Shown here: positions 7,883 through 17,472 of the stretch, one piece after another
Position numbering within the stretch: the first letter of the stretch is position 1
Layout: each line of letters begins with the position of its first letter
Assembly (NCBI RefSeq): GCF_002086455.1
Contig: NZ_MVHC01000008.1
Coordinates: forward strand, 99,574-163,573
Direction: 5' to 3'
DNA length: 64,000 bases
Source of the DNA: Mycolicibacter algericus DSM 45454
GTDB taxonomy: Bacteria > Actinomycetota > Actinomycetes > Mycobacteriales > Mycobacteriaceae
Notes under the pieces: model-generated
Told to the model about the DNA's origin: nothing
Seen by the model: the letters and a program-made list of their open reading frames with translations, nothing else
Databases searched by the model: none
Translations under genes and position numbers: made by a program

Positions 7883-8923
7883 CTAGTTGGCGTGCAGCGC
7901 CAGCGGCCCCAGCGTGATCAGCAGTCCGACCGCGACGGCGATCAAGGTGCTGACGATGTCGACGGTCTTGCGGACGGCCTGAACGGCGGCGACCAGGCCG
8001 AGCGTGACCAGCACCGTGAGCACCAGCGCGACGATGCTGTTCCACCGCCACAACTGGTCGAAGGCGATGAACAGCCCGCCGCCGAACGCCACCGCCAGGA
8101 TCGATTGCAGCACCACCAGCAGCCCGCCGACCACGCCCGGCCGGCCAACGTAGTCGTCGTCCGCCGGCTCGGACGCGACGGCGTCGGCGGCGTCGGGGTC
8201 GGCCGGGCCGGCGGTATCGGCAAGATCGGTGCCCGCACTGTCCGCCTCGAAATCCTGCCGGACCGGCCGCTCGGCGCTGCCGGCCTTGCTGAGGACCGAG
8301 CGCACGTAGGCCGAGTCCCCGACCGCCAGGTCGGCCTCGCGCACATCGGTGTCCATCACGTCGAGTTCGACGTCGGTGTAGGTGTCGACCGGGTCGGGAC
8401 GCATCCGTTCGGCGCCGGAGCCGGTGGAACGGTCGGCCGGTGCCGGGCGCCCGTTGCCCGCTGCGGGCACATCCGACCGGCGCATCGGCCGCGGGTAGGG
8501 ACTCTGCTGCGGGCCGCCGGTGCGCGGCGGCTGCGGCGGCGATTTGGGCCAGCGCGGTTCGGGCGCCGACCGCTGGGCAGGTTCGTCCCGTTCCGCCGGT
8601 CGCGGCCCGGTGGCAGGGCTGTCCTCGTCGACGAATCCGGGCGCCGGGCCGATGGGCAGGGCGCCGCTCGCCGCGGTGTCGGAGGTCTCGCCGTCGTCCG
8701 GCGATTCGGCCGGCGCCGCCGGCGCCGGGGGCCCGTCCTCGTCCCGGATGATCGGGATCTCACCGGTCAGTTCGGCGACGGTGACGGCGTCGGCGTTGCC
8801 GCGCCGACGCCGGCGGCGACCGGTCACCGGCGGCGAACCGATCGTCCCGTTCTTGGCGAGCAGCTCGGCAACCGAGATCGGCCGCGTCTCGACGTCGCGG
8901 GGGTCGGGCTTGGGCTCGGTCAT
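7883..8923 (-). CDS. Membrane protein with long disordered N-terminus (Rv0497 type)
   Basis: 346 residues. Residues 1-245 are Pro-, Asp- and Arg-rich and look disordered; the start [18 protein letters not shown] and SVAELLAKNG are typical of the family. The last 90 residues hold three hydrophobic segments (around VVGGLLVVLQSILAVAFGGG, IVALVLTVLVTLGLVAAV and STLIAVAVGLLITLG). The start overlaps the end of the exopolyphosphatase-like gene by 4 bases, giving tight coupling. Function unknown; the arrangement suggests a cytoplasmic, possibly phosphorylated, tail on a small membrane anchor. Confidence 0.75.
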   Translation of the reverse strand: MTEPKPDPRDVETRPISVAELLAKNGTIGSPPVTGRRRRRRGNADAVTVAELTGEIPIIRDEDGPPAPAAPAESPDDGETSDTAASGALPIGPAPGFVDEDSPATGPRPAERDEPAQRSAPEPRWPKSPPQPPRTGGPQQSPYPRPMRRSDVPAAGNGRPAPADRSTGSGAERMRPDPVDTYTDVELDVMDTDVREADLAVGDSAYVRSVLSKAGSAERPVRQDFEADSAGTDLADTAGPADPDAADAVASEPADDDYVGRPGVVGGLLVVLQSILAVAFGGGLFIAFDQLWRWNSIVALVLTVLVTLGLVAAVQAVRKTVDIVSTLIAVAVGLLITLGPLALHAN

Positions 8924-9909
8924 CGGGCGCCCCCTCTTTGCCGGGCCATGCCCACGGACGAGGATTGGAGCAAGGTGGCGCTGTCGGCTTCACGGTCGAG
9001 CCGCCGCAGGATCAAGCCCTCCCGCAGCGCCCACGGGCAAATCTGAACCGTTTCGATCGACAGCGCTCGCATGCTCGCTTCCGCCACCAGGGCGCCCGCC
9101 ACGATCTGCGGGGCCCGCTCGGCGCTCACCCCTTCCAATTCGGCACGATCTGCCGTGGTCATCCTAGAGATGAATGATATGAGCTGCCTAAGGCCCGCGG
9201 CGGTCAATGTGCGCCGAACTCGCGGCCCGGCAGCCGACGGCGCGGCACCGGTGAGGCGCGCCAGCGAACGAAACGTCTTGGAACTGGCCACCGCGAGGTC
9301 GGGTGGGCCGGCGTCGAGAACCGTCGCGGCCGCGGGGGCCAACTCGGTGTCCAGCCAGTCCCGCAGCATCGACACCCGGCGCCGCCCGGGCGGGTCTTCG
9401 GGCAGCCACTCCCGGGTGAGCCGGCCGGCGCCCAACGGCAGCGACAACGCCACCTCGGGCTCCTCGTCGAGGCCGCTGGAAATCTCCAGCGAACCGCCAC
9501 CGATATCGAGGTTGATGATCCGCCCGGCGCTCCAGCCGAACCAGCGCCGCACCGCCAGGAACGTCAGCCGGGACTCGTCCTCGCCCTCCAGCACCTGCAA
9601 CTCGACGCCGGTCTCGGTGCGCACCCGCGCCAGCACATCCTCGGAGTTGCAGGCGTCGCGGACCGCCGAGGTGGCGAACGCCATCAGCTCCGCGCAGCCC
9701 GAACTACCTGCGATGGTGGCGAATTCGTCGATCGTGGACACCAGCTTGTCGGCACCACGCCGGGTGATCTTTCCTGAGCTGTCGGTGGCCTCCGCCAGTC
9801 GTAACGTGGCCTTGGTCGAGCTCATCGGGGTCGGGTGACCGCCCCGGTAAGCATCGACCACCAGGAGATGGACGGTATTGCTTCCGACGTCGAGTACGCC
9901 TAATCGCAC
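8920..9909 (-). CDS. Ppx/GppA-family exopolyphosphatase (Rv0496/Ppx1 type)
   Basis: 329 residues. The actin-like ATPase fold starts [20 protein letters not shown] (phosphate-1 loop) and continues with [25 protein letters not shown] and the phosphate-2 loop [11 protein letters not shown]. These identify the PPX/GppA family, which hydrolyses polyphosphate or pppGpp. The short single-domain form matches M. tuberculosis Rv0496, reported as an exopolyphosphatase acting on short chains. GTG 9909 starts the frame and is divergent from the Rv0495c-like gene. Confidence 0.85.
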   Translation of the reverse strand: MRLGVLDVGSNTVHLLVVDAYRGGHPTPMSSTKATLRLAEATDSSGKITRRGADKLVSTIDEFATIAGSSGCAELMAFATSAVRDACNSEDVLARVRTETGVELQVLEGEDESRLTFLAVRRWFGWSAGRIINLDIGGGSLEISSGLDEEPEVALSLPLGAGRLTREWLPEDPPGRRRVSMLRDWLDTELAPAAATVLDAGPPDLAVASSKTFRSLARLTGAAPSAAGPRVRRTLTAAGLRQLISFISRMTTADRAELEGVSAERAPQIVAGALVAEASMRALSIETVQICPWALREGLILRRLDREADSATLLQSSSVGMARQRGGAR

Positions 9910-9981
9910 GCAACCAACTTAGTGGGGCGAGGAATCGACCAAGGCGAGACAACGCGAATTCGTGGTCTAGCGTGGAGTTTT

Positions 9982-10770
9982 GTGACCCCCGCGCAGCCCG
10001 GCCCCCCGCGGCGTGAAGTCGGCCTGGACTTCCCCCGCGAATGGGTGGAGTTCTACGATCCGGACAACCCCGAACATCTGATCGCCGCCGATCTGACCTG
10101 GCTGTTGTCCCGCTGGACCTGCGTGTTCGGCACAGCGGCCTGCCGGGGCATCGTGGCCGGCCGGCCCGACGACGGGTGCTGTTCGCACGGCGCGTTCCTG
10201 TGCGACGACGACGACCGCGCCAAGCTCGACGACGCCGTCGCGCAGCTGACCGACGCCGACTGGCAGTACCGCGACAAGGGTCTGGGCAAGAAGGGCTACC
10301 TGGAATACGACGAGAACGACGGCGAGGAGCAATTGCGCACCCGCACCGTCAAGGGGGCCTGCATCTTTCTGAACCGGCCCGGATTCGCCGGTGGCGCGGG
10401 CTGCGCGCTGCACATCAAGGCGGTCCGGTTGGGGGTGGAGCCGCTGACCATGAAGCCCGACGTGTGCTGGCAGCTGCCGATCCGGCGCAGCCAGGAGTGG
10501 GTGACCCGCCCCGACGACACCGAGATTCTCAAGACCACGATCACCGAGTTCGATCGCCGGGGCTGGGGATCCGGCGGCGAAGACCTGCACTGGTACTGCA
10601 CCGGTGACCCGGCGGCCCACGTCGGCGCCCGGCAGGTCTGGCAGAGTTTGGGGCCCGAGCTGACGGAACTGTTGGGCGAGAAGGCCTACGCCGAACTGGC
10701 GGCGATCTGTGAGCGGCGCAACGAACTCGGGCTGGTGGCCGTGCACCCGGCCACCCGCGCCGCCGAGTAG
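9982..10770 (+). CDS. Conserved mycobacterial protein of unknown function (Rv0495c type)
   Basis: About 262 residues from GTG 9982 (GGAG at 9974-9977); ATG 9922 would add 20 residues. The protein is Cys-rich in its first half ([41 protein letters not shown]). This resembles the cysteine clusters of YkgJ/DUF3109-like proteins that may bind metal. No catalytic assignment is possible. It is the last core gene before the accessory biosynthetic region. Confidence 0.7.
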   Translation: MTPAQPGPPRREVGLDFPREWVEFYDPDNPEHLIAADLTWLLSRWTCVFGTAACRGIVAGRPDDGCCSHGAFLCDDDDRAKLDDAVAQLTDADWQYRDKGLGKKGYLEYDENDGEEQLRTRTVKGACIFLNRPGFAGGAGCALHIKAVRLGVEPLTMKPDVCWQLPIRRSQEWVTRPDDTEILKTTITEFDRRGWGSGGEDLHWYCTGDPAAHVGARQVWQSLGPELTELLGEKAYAELAAICERRNELGLVAVHPATRAAE

Positions 10771-11064
10771 ACGGAGTCTGGTGCACTTCAGCGGCCAGCC
10801 GTCCACGAACAAAAACTGCAGGTCAATGGTTGTTTTGCTGCGGAACGGCGTCGCCGGCGACTCCTGGCGAGCGCGAGAACACCCGCCGACCAGGGCAGTC
10901 AATGGTGTTCGGAGTCACCGACGAATGATTTTTAGCAGGCGGCGCAGGTCGGTATGCTCGAGGATGCCGTCCCCGGTAGCGCAGCATCATCGGAGTGCGC
11001 AATGAATTGAGAAACGCGCCCTACGCGGGCATGATCCCGTATCACACACGCCCGCTGGAGATTC
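10771..11064. other. Intergenic junction between core and accessory region
   Basis: 294 bases with no convincing gene. It is less GC-rich than its flanks in places (for example around 10915-10935). GGAG at 11054-11057 serves the ABC ATPase start. It probably holds the promoter of the exporter operon, but I cannot assign boxes with confidence. Confidence 0.5.
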
Positions 11065-11856
11065 ATGATCAGGACCGACATCCACACCGTGGAGCTCGAC
11101 CATAACGGACACACGCCGCCGGTCGTTCTCAGGCCTCCCGTGGTGCTGGAAGCGCGCAAACTCAACAAACAGTTCGGTCACGGCGATACCGCGACGCCGG
11201 TATTGCGGAACGTCGATATCCAGATAACCCGCGGCGAATTCGTCGCCATGGTCGGCCCGTCCGGCTCGGGCAAGTCGACCCTGCTGAGCATCCTCGGCCT
11301 GCTAGACCTGCCGACCTCCGGAGATGTGCTCATCAACGGCCACAGTGTCTCGCAGCTGTCGCGCCGGCAGTTGGCCGCCGTCCGATGCCAAACCCTCGGC
11401 TACGTATTCCAGGCGTTCAACCTTCTGGCGGGCCTGTCGGTCGTGGAGAACGTCATGCTGCCGGGCCTACTGGCGGGCAAATCCGGCCGCTCCCAGCATG
11501 CCCACGCGATGGGCCTGCTCGACCAGGTGGGGCTGGCCGCCAAATCCAAGCGGGTCCCGTCGGAGTTGTCCGGCGGTGAACAACAGCGGGTCGCCGTTGC
11601 CCGGGCGCTTTTCATGAAGCCAGACGTCATTCTGGCCGATGAGCCGACCGGCAACCTGGACACCGTTAACGGGCAGCGGGTTATTGACGCCCTGTACAAC
11701 CTGAATGCCGCCGGCCAGACAATTGTCCTGGTGACCCACGACCGGAAAATAGCCGACGACGCTCCCCGGCTGGTTTCACTTCTCGACGGTGAAATCGAGA
11801 CCGACAGCGGAATGGCTCATGCGCCCGACAATGTGACATGGCTCGCGGGACATTAG
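11065..11856 (+). CDS. ABC transporter ATPase, LolD/MacB type
   Basis: 263 residues with Walker A GPSGSGKST, Q-loop in LGYVFQAFNLLAGLSV, signature LSGGEQQRVAVARAL, Walker B VILADEPTGNLD and H-loop LVTHD. The GNLD after Walker B is typical of the LolD/MacB/FtsE group, which powers FtsX-type permeases. About 30 extra N-terminal residues precede the core. It overlaps the permease gene by 19 bases, so the pair forms one exporter. The permease, flavin oxidase and amidase genes follow on the same strand, which suggests export of, or resistance to, a small molecule made nearby. Confidence 0.92.
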   Translation: MIRTDIHTVELDHNGHTPPVVLRPPVVLEARKLNKQFGHGDTATPVLRNVDIQITRGEFVAMVGPSGSGKSTLLSILGLLDLPTSGDVLINGHSVSQLSRRQLAAVRCQTLGYVFQAFNLLAGLSVVENVMLPGLLAGKSGRSQHAHAMGLLDQVGLAAKSKRVPSELSGGEQQRVAVARALFMKPDVILADEPTGNLDTVNGQRVIDALYNLNAAGQTIVLVTHDRKIADDAPRLVSLLDGEIETDSGMAHAPDNVTWLAGH

Positions 11857-14387
11857 CCGCGACTTTCGGCCTGCTCCGGATCATCAATTTTCGGGCCGTT
11901 CGTAAACACGCATTCCGGGCCGCACTGGCCGCTTTCTCGCTGGGCGGCGGCGTCGCGGTCGTGGTGGCCGTCATGATCGAGGTCACCAGCGTGTCCAAGG
12001 CGGTGGAAGACGTCGGCTACCAGATCGCCGGGCCCGCACCGCTGCGCGTGGTCGGCGCCGCCACCCGCGGCGGCATCAGTCCGGCGGTCATCGAGGACAC
12101 CCGGTCGGTCGCCGGGGTGGGCGCGGTGGTGCCCGTCATCCGCGGCGTGACGATGATCCGCAACGACGGCGACAGTGGCGGCAAGGGCACCGAGAGCTAC
12201 GGGCTGGGCCTCGGCGTGGACTGCTCGGCGCAGTGGATCGTCGACCCGAAGGTCTGCCAAGCCGGGCAGCAGGAGCCACCGCCGGCGATCTCGAAGTCAC
12301 TGGGCGACTCCCTGGACGCCTCGGCGACCCTGGTCACCGACGCCGGACAGCTGTCAGTGGAGAAGTTCCAGCGGGTGGCCGACCTGGACGAGGTCAACAA
12401 CGGCCTGGTCGCGGTGCTGCCGCTGAGCATGGCCAAGGTGCAGTTCGCCCGCGGCGACCGAGTGGACATGTTGTACGTGACGCTGGCCCCCGACGCCGAC
12501 GCCGGCGAGGTCCAACAGCAGCTGAAGACCACGCTGGGACCCACCTACAGCGTGCAGCCCCGCAGCGAACCGGCGAAGGGCTACAACGTCAACGACGTGC
12601 TGCTGCCGCTGCTGGGCATCTTCGCGCTGATCTCGATCGGTGTCGGGGTCATCCTGATCACCCAGATCACCCGGCTCTCGGTCGAGGAGCGCCGCCGCGA
12701 GATCGCGATCGCCTCCGCGCTGGGAGCCTCACCCGCCTCGATCATGACCGGGTTTCTCAGCGAGGCCGCGCTGCTGGGCGCGGCGGGATCGGCGATGGGC
12801 GTGCTGACCGGCATCGTGATCTCCGAGCCCATCGTGGCCAGCGCCAGTGAGCTCACCGAACGATTCGTCGGCGTCACCGTGCCGGTGGTGCTCAAGCCGG
12901 CGATCCTGGTGGTCGGCGTGCTGGCCGGGCTGCTGCTGGCGGTGGGGGCCGCGATCGGGCCCGCCCTGTCGGCCTCCAACACCCCGATCGCCGCCGAGCT
13001 GTCCGGGCGGGCGGCCCAGGAGCAGACCACACAACGCAAGATCTGGTTCCGGGCGCTGCTGCTGCTGGCGATCGGGCTCAGCGGGGTGATCGCGGCACGG
13101 CTGGCGACACTGTCCGGCGCCCTGGTGGCCTGGCAGGCCATCCTCGCCGACGTGGGCGCGGTGGTCGCGCTCATCGGGCTGCTGCTGGCCACCGCGTACC
13201 TGAGCGCGCAGGCCATCACCAGCGTGCGACCGCGGCCGGACAAGTCGCGCGGGGCGACGCTGACCATCGCCCTCAACGCGCTGCGCTCGGACCGCTCGCG
13301 CACCGCGGCGATCTCGGGCGCCATCGCGGTGCCGGTCGTGGTCGCGATCCTGCTCTCCGGGTTCCTCGTCGCGATTCACATCGGCGCCACCCGGGTCGCC
13401 GAATCCCAGGCGGACGGTCGCATCGCCATCACCACGACGCAGTTCGCCGACTACGGCCCCGTGGACGCCCGATTCGCCCCGCAGACGGTCAACAAACTGA
13501 ACGCGTTGACCGGGGTGGAAAAGATCGAGCGGATGGCCGAGATCGAGATCAGCCTCAAAGACGGGTCACTGGCGCATATTCAGGCCCAGGACCGGCCGAC
13601 ATTTCCGTTCGGATTACTCGCCGGCCAATCCCCGGAGGCGAGTCAGAAGGCTAATCAGGTCGTCATCGGCAGCGTCCTCGCGCGGGAGAAAAAGCTCCAT
13701 ATCGGTGACATTCTGGTATTTGGAAGTGGACTCGATGCGCAGGCGATGAGCATCGGCACCATTGTGGCCACCCCCGAATACGGTGGCCGCCGGATCTACA
13801 TGCCGTACTCGATCGCCGAGCAGATCTACGGCCCGCAGCCCGCCGGCCTGATCTTCGCCACGCCGGCAGCGGGATTCACCGCCGGCCAGGTCATCGAGAG
13901 CATCGGGGCCACCCAGTTCGACCAGCCGGTGACCGCGGTGGACACCGACGGCTACGCCTCGGAGATCGCGACGTCCATCGGCCGGTATCTGACGCCGTTG
14001 AACACCCTCAAGTACGGCCTGCTCGGCATCGCCTTCATCTCGGTGCTCTCGACGTTGCTGCTGGTCGGGATCCGGCGCAGGCGCGAAGTGGCGCTGATCC
14101 AGGCGCTGGGGGCCACCCGGGTGCGGGTGTTCTCCATCACCACCATCGAGGCCGTCGTCGCCGGCGCCGCCGGCGGCCTGTTCGGCGCGGTGCTGTCGAT
14201 CGCCATCTCCGAGGCGGTCCGACGGGCCGCCGTGGTCAACGTCGGCCTGATCACCCCGCTGGTGTTCCCGTGGTCGGACGCGGTGCTCTACGCCGTATTG
14301 GCCACCGTCGCCGCGGTTTTCGCGGCCGTCATTCCCGCCTGGAAGAGCACTCGGTCCACTCCGGCGACCGAGCTTCGCGACGAGTAA
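11838..14387 (+). CDS. FtsX/MacB-like ABC permease
   Basis: 849 residues. A first membrane helix (AALAAFSLGGGVAVVVAVMI) and an extracytoplasmic domain precede an FtsX block (LLGIFALISIGVGVILITQI, then a three-helix bundle with EERRREIAIASALGAS). A second extracytoplasmic domain and a second FtsX block follow near the C-terminus (LLGIAFISVLSTLLLVGI, RRREVALIQALGATRVRV). This duplicated form is typical of actinobacterial exporters whose ATPase is a separate protein. MacB-type systems move lipids, peptides or antibiotics by a mechanotransmission mechanism. The cargo here is unknown; the neighbouring lipopeptide-type synthase is a candidate source. Confidence 0.88.
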   Translation: MARGTLAATFGLLRIINFRAVRKHAFRAALAAFSLGGGVAVVVAVMIEVTSVSKAVEDVGYQIAGPAPLRVVGAATRGGISPAVIEDTRSVAGVGAVVPVIRGVTMIRNDGDSGGKGTESYGLGLGVDCSAQWIVDPKVCQAGQQEPPPAISKSLGDSLDASATLVTDAGQLSVEKFQRVADLDEVNNGLVAVLPLSMAKVQFARGDRVDMLYVTLAPDADAGEVQQQLKTTLGPTYSVQPRSEPAKGYNVNDVLLPLLGIFALISIGVGVILITQITRLSVEERRREIAIASALGASPASIMTGFLSEAALLGAAGSAMGVLTGIVISEPIVASASELTERFVGVTVPVVLKPAILVVGVLAGLLLAVGAAIGPALSASNTPIAAELSGRAAQEQTTQRKIWFRALLLLAIGLSGVIAARLATLSGALVAWQAILADVGAVVALIGLLLATAYLSAQAITSVRPRPDKSRGATLTIALNALRSDRSRTAAISGAIAVPVVVAILLSGFLVAIHIGATRVAESQADGRIAITTTQFADYGPVDARFAPQTVNKLNALTGVEKIERMAEIEISLKDGSLAHIQAQDRPTFPFGLLAGQSPEASQKANQVVIGSVLAREKKLHIGDILVFGSGLDAQAMSIGTIVATPEYGGRRIYMPYSIAEQIYGPQPAGLIFATPAAGFTAGQVIESIGATQFDQPVTAVDTDGYASEIATSIGRYLTPLNTLKYGLLGIAFISVLSTLLLVGIRRRREVALIQALGATRVRVFSITTIEAVVAGAAGGLFGAVLSIAISEAVRRAAVVNVGLITPLVFPWSDAVLYAVLATVAAVFAAVIPAWKSTRSTPATELRDE

Positions 14388-14412
14388 GAGCTCCGCCGAC
14401 ACCGAGGATGCC

Positions 14413-15774
14413 ATGACAGCGACCGCCCCTGCCGTGCCGGGATTCTCCGGCGAAGTAATCGCCCCGAGCGACGCCCGCTACGACGAGGTCCGTCAGGTCT
14501 TCAACGGCATGATCGACAAGCGGCCGCGGGTGGTGCTGCAGTGCCGCTCCACCGACGACATCGTCGCCGCCGTGCGCTATGCGGTGGCCGCCGGAGCCGA
14601 GATCGCGGTGCGCAGCGGCGGACACAGCGTTGCCGGTCATTCGGCCACCGACGGCGGCATCGTCATCGACCTGACCCTGATGCGCGGGGTGCGGGTCGAC
14701 GCGCAAGCGCGGATCGCCTATGTCGACGCCGGCGCCACCTGGGGCGACGTCGACCCGGTGACCAGCAGGCACGGGCTGGCCTGCCCGGGCGGGGTGGTGT
14801 CGACGACCGGCGTCGGCGGGTTCTCGCTCGGCGGCGGCATCGGCTGGCTCTCCCGCGCCCACGGGATGACCTGCGACAACCTGATCGGCGCGACACTGGT
14901 GACCGCATCCGGCAACGTGTTGACCGTCAGCGAGACCGAGCACACGGACGTGCTGTGGGGGCTGCGCGGCGGAGGCGGCAACTTCGGCGTCGTAGCGCAG
15001 TTCGTGCTGCGGCTGCACCCGGTGAACGCGGTGACCGCCGGGGTGCAGTCCTACCCCGACACCGACGCCGAGGCGGCCCTCAAGCATTTCCGCGCCCAGA
15101 TGGACAACGCACCCGACCACCTGGCGTCCATCCTCGACTTCTCCACCGACTTCACCACCGGCAAGACGCTGGTCAATGTGCTGGCCTGTTCAACACGGAC
15201 CGACTCGATCGGCAGCAACGATGTCAGCGCCCTGCTCGACGTCCGTGGCGTGGCGGCGAAGCCGGTGGTGGCGGTGCAGCACACGCTGGACTACTCGACC
15301 TGGCAGCAGGCCCTCGACTACACGGCGCCGTACGGCTGGCTGAACTACTGGAAATCGCTGTTCGTCACCGAACTCACCGACGAGGCGATCCGCCGCATCG
15401 CGCTGCTGGGCCGGTCACGGCCCTCGACGCAGACCCGGCTGCACCTGATCCGGCTCGGCGGGTACGCCAGCCGCGTTCCGCCGGAGTCCACGGCCGTCGT
15501 CGCCCGCGACCACCCGTACATCATCCATCTGATGACGACCTGGACCGACCCCGCCGACACCGCTCGGTGCACGGCGTGGGCCGGGCAGGCCTTCGAGATC
15601 CTGCGCCCACTCGGCCCGGCGAGCGCCTACCTGAACTTCGTGGGCGACGAAGGACAGGACCGCATCCGCGCGACCTTCGGCGACGCCGGCTACCAGCGAC
15701 TCGCCGAACTCAAGGCGCGGCTGGACCCGGAGAACCGGTTCACCCTCAACCACAACATCGAGCCCGCCGATTGA
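14413..15774 (+). CDS. FAD-linked oxidase, berberine-bridge-enzyme type
   Basis: 453 residues. The FAD-binding PCMH domain carries RSGGHSVAGHS, whose His normally forms the 8-alpha-histidyl link, and GMTCDNL, whose Cys is at the 6-S-cysteinyl position; so flavin is probably bound by two covalent bonds. The BBE C-terminal motif (YLNFVGDEG ... RLDPENRFTLNHNI) is present. Such enzymes oxidise alcohols or amines and close rings in natural-product pathways. GAGG lies before ATG 14413, 25 bases after the permease stop. A tailoring role for the local pathway is inference from location. Confidence 0.88.
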   Translation: MTATAPAVPGFSGEVIAPSDARYDEVRQVFNGMIDKRPRVVLQCRSTDDIVAAVRYAVAAGAEIAVRSGGHSVAGHSATDGGIVIDLTLMRGVRVDAQARIAYVDAGATWGDVDPVTSRHGLACPGGVVSTTGVGGFSLGGGIGWLSRAHGMTCDNLIGATLVTASGNVLTVSETEHTDVLWGLRGGGGNFGVVAQFVLRLHPVNAVTAGVQSYPDTDAEAALKHFRAQMDNAPDHLASILDFSTDFTTGKTLVNVLACSTRTDSIGSNDVSALLDVRGVAAKPVVAVQHTLDYSTWQQALDYTAPYGWLNYWKSLFVTELTDEAIRRIALLGRSRPSTQTRLHLIRLGGYASRVPPESTAVVARDHPYIIHLMTTWTDPADTARCTAWAGQAFEILRPLGPASAYLNFVGDEGQDRIRATFGDAGYQRLAELKARLDPENRFTLNHNIEPAD

Positions 15775-15864
15775 CGTGCGCAGTTCTTAGTGTGTCGCCA
15801 ACGCGGCCACACGTTTGCGCAGCGCACGGTGGGTATTGTGGTCCGCGGGGGAAAGGACGCAACC

Positions 15865-17322
15865 ATGTCTGCCGCGCACGATCATGAGCAGGATCATGAG
15901 CTGGCTTTTGCCGGTGTCGCGCGCCTGGCACAGCTGGTGCATGAGCGGGAGGTGTCCCCGCGCGAGTTGGTGGCCCTGTACCTGGATCGGATCGCCCGGC
16001 TCGACCCCGTTCTGAACGTGTTCCGCACGGTGTTGGGTGACCGGGCGATGGACGAGGCGGCGCACATCGAGCGGCGGTTGGCCGCCGGGGAGGTGCTGCC
16101 GCTGGCCGGTGTGCCGATCGCGGTCAAGGACGACACCGACGTGGCCGGTGTTTCGTCCATGTGCGGCACCGGAATCGATGTCGGCCCGGCGAGCACCGAC
16201 AGCGCCGCGGTGCGGCGACTGCGCGCCGCGGGTGCGGTGATCATCGGCAAGACCCACCTCTCGGAGTTCGGCGCCTACCCGGTGTGCGAATCGGCGACCT
16301 GGGGTGTGACCCGCAACCCGTGGGATCTGTATCGGACCCCGGGCGGCTCCAGCGGTGGTTCGGCCGCGGCGGTCGCCTCCGGGATGGTGCCGGGCGCCAC
16401 CGGCAGCGACAGCGGCGGCTCGGTGCGCATCCCGGCCGCCTGCTGCGGGTTGGTCGGTCTCAAGGGCCAGCGCGGCCGGATCAGCACCAAGGAGTCGCCC
16501 GAACGAGCGTACCGCTTCCACGGCCTCAACCACATCGGGCCGCTGGCTCGCAGTGTCGTCGACACGGCACTGCTGCACGACGCGATGACCGGGCCCGAAC
16601 CCGACGACGAGATTCCGTCGCCGCCGTCGGCGCCGCCGCTGATGGACGCGCTGGTGGCGCCGACGCGGCGGTTGCGGATCGCGATGTCGTTCAAGCCGGT
16701 GGTCCCGGTGCACGTCAGCGACGAGGTGCGCCGCCCGGTCCTTGAGACCGCGGAGTTGTTGCGTTCGCTGGGCCACGACGTCGTCGAGCGCGACCCGGTC
16801 TACCCGGTGGTGGGGATCGCCGCGGTGCTCGCGCTGTTCATGAACGGCTTCGCCGATGAGATCGATCGACTCCCGAAAACCGAACTGCTGGAACGGCGGA
16901 TGCAGGCCGAGGCGCGGACCAGCCGGCTGGTTCCGGACTGGCTCGCCCGGCGTGCGGTTGCCGCCGAGCCCCGGATCACCGCCCGCTCGCAGCGCCGGAT
17001 CGCCGACTTCGACGTCCTGATGACACCGGTGCTGGCGATACCGCCGGTGCGGGTGGGCTACTTCGAGGGGTTCGGACCGACGCGCGCCATGCTTCGGATG
17101 CTGAAGTTCATTCCGTTCACCTTCCCGCAGAACTACAGCGGCCAGCCGGCCATCTCGGTGCCCACCGGTATCGACGCCGCCGGGGTGCCCGAGGCGGTGC
17201 ACCTGGTGGGGCGGACCAATGATGAGGCCACCCTGATTTCGCTTGCGGCACAGCTGGAGTCGGTGCGGCCGTGGGCTCAGCGCCGGCCGCCCACCGAGGC
17301 GCTGCTGAGCCAGGTCGGCTAG
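15865..17322 (+). CDS. Amidase-signature hydrolase
   Basis: 485 residues from ATG 15865 (MSAAHDHEQDHE), preceded by GAAAGGA; an upstream ATG at 15790 adds 25 residues without a good site. The Ser-cisSer-Lys triad is visible: Lys in GVPIAVKDD, cis-Ser in GGSSGGSAAA and Ser in GSDSGGSVRIPA. The family hydrolyses amides or transfers ammonia; GatA-like length, but no GatB/GatC beside it, so not the tRNA amidotransferase. It could deacylate an amide product or intermediate of the neighbouring synthase. Its stop codon overlaps, on the opposite strand, the stop of a gene remnant. Confidence 0.88.
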   Translation: MSAAHDHEQDHELAFAGVARLAQLVHEREVSPRELVALYLDRIARLDPVLNVFRTVLGDRAMDEAAHIERRLAAGEVLPLAGVPIAVKDDTDVAGVSSMCGTGIDVGPASTDSAAVRRLRAAGAVIIGKTHLSEFGAYPVCESATWGVTRNPWDLYRTPGGSSGGSAAAVASGMVPGATGSDSGGSVRIPAACCGLVGLKGQRGRISTKESPERAYRFHGLNHIGPLARSVVDTALLHDAMTGPEPDDEIPSPPSAPPLMDALVAPTRRLRIAMSFKPVVPVHVSDEVRRPVLETAELLRSLGHDVVERDPVYPVVGIAAVLALFMNGFADEIDRLPKTELLERRMQAEARTSRLVPDWLARRAVAAEPRITARSQRRIADFDVLMTPVLAIPPVRVGYFEGFGPTRAMLRMLKFIPFTFPQNYSGQPAISVPTGIDAAGVPEAVHLVGRTNDEATLISLAAQLESVRPWAQRRPPTEALLSQVG

Positions 17323-17399
17323 GCGTAGCGCTGGGACAACTTCGACAGTGTCGCCTCGATGCCCGCGGCGTTGATCTTGTCCGGGGCGGACCGAATTTC
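17319..17399 (-). pseudogene. C-terminal remnant of an unidentified gene
   Basis: In the minus-strand frame there are 26 codons reading SAPDKINAAGIEATL...SQRYA before a TAG at 17321-17319, preceded by an in-frame TGA. The composition and GC-rich third positions look like the tail of a real protein whose body has been lost. It sits exactly between the amidase and the 13E12-type gene, so deletion or insertion of that element could have removed the rest. I cannot name the parent protein. Confidence 0.35.
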
Positions 17400-17453
17400 T
17401 CACAGCTTCCTTAGAGTCGGGCTTCCGGATCAGCCCGGGTTTCTGTCGGGGGG

Positions 17454-17469
17454 TCGAACTAGTGTTCGG
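17454..17469 (+). promoter_or_regulatory. LexA (SOS) box before the 13E12-type gene
   Basis: TCGAACTAGTGTTCGG matches the mycobacterial LexA operator TCGAAC-N4-GTTCGA at 15 of its 16 positions (counting the free spacer). It ends 3 bases before the chosen ATG. SOS boxes in front of 13E12-family genes are known in M. tuberculosis, which supports a damage-induced promoter. Confidence 0.8.
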
Positions 17470-17472
17470 GTT

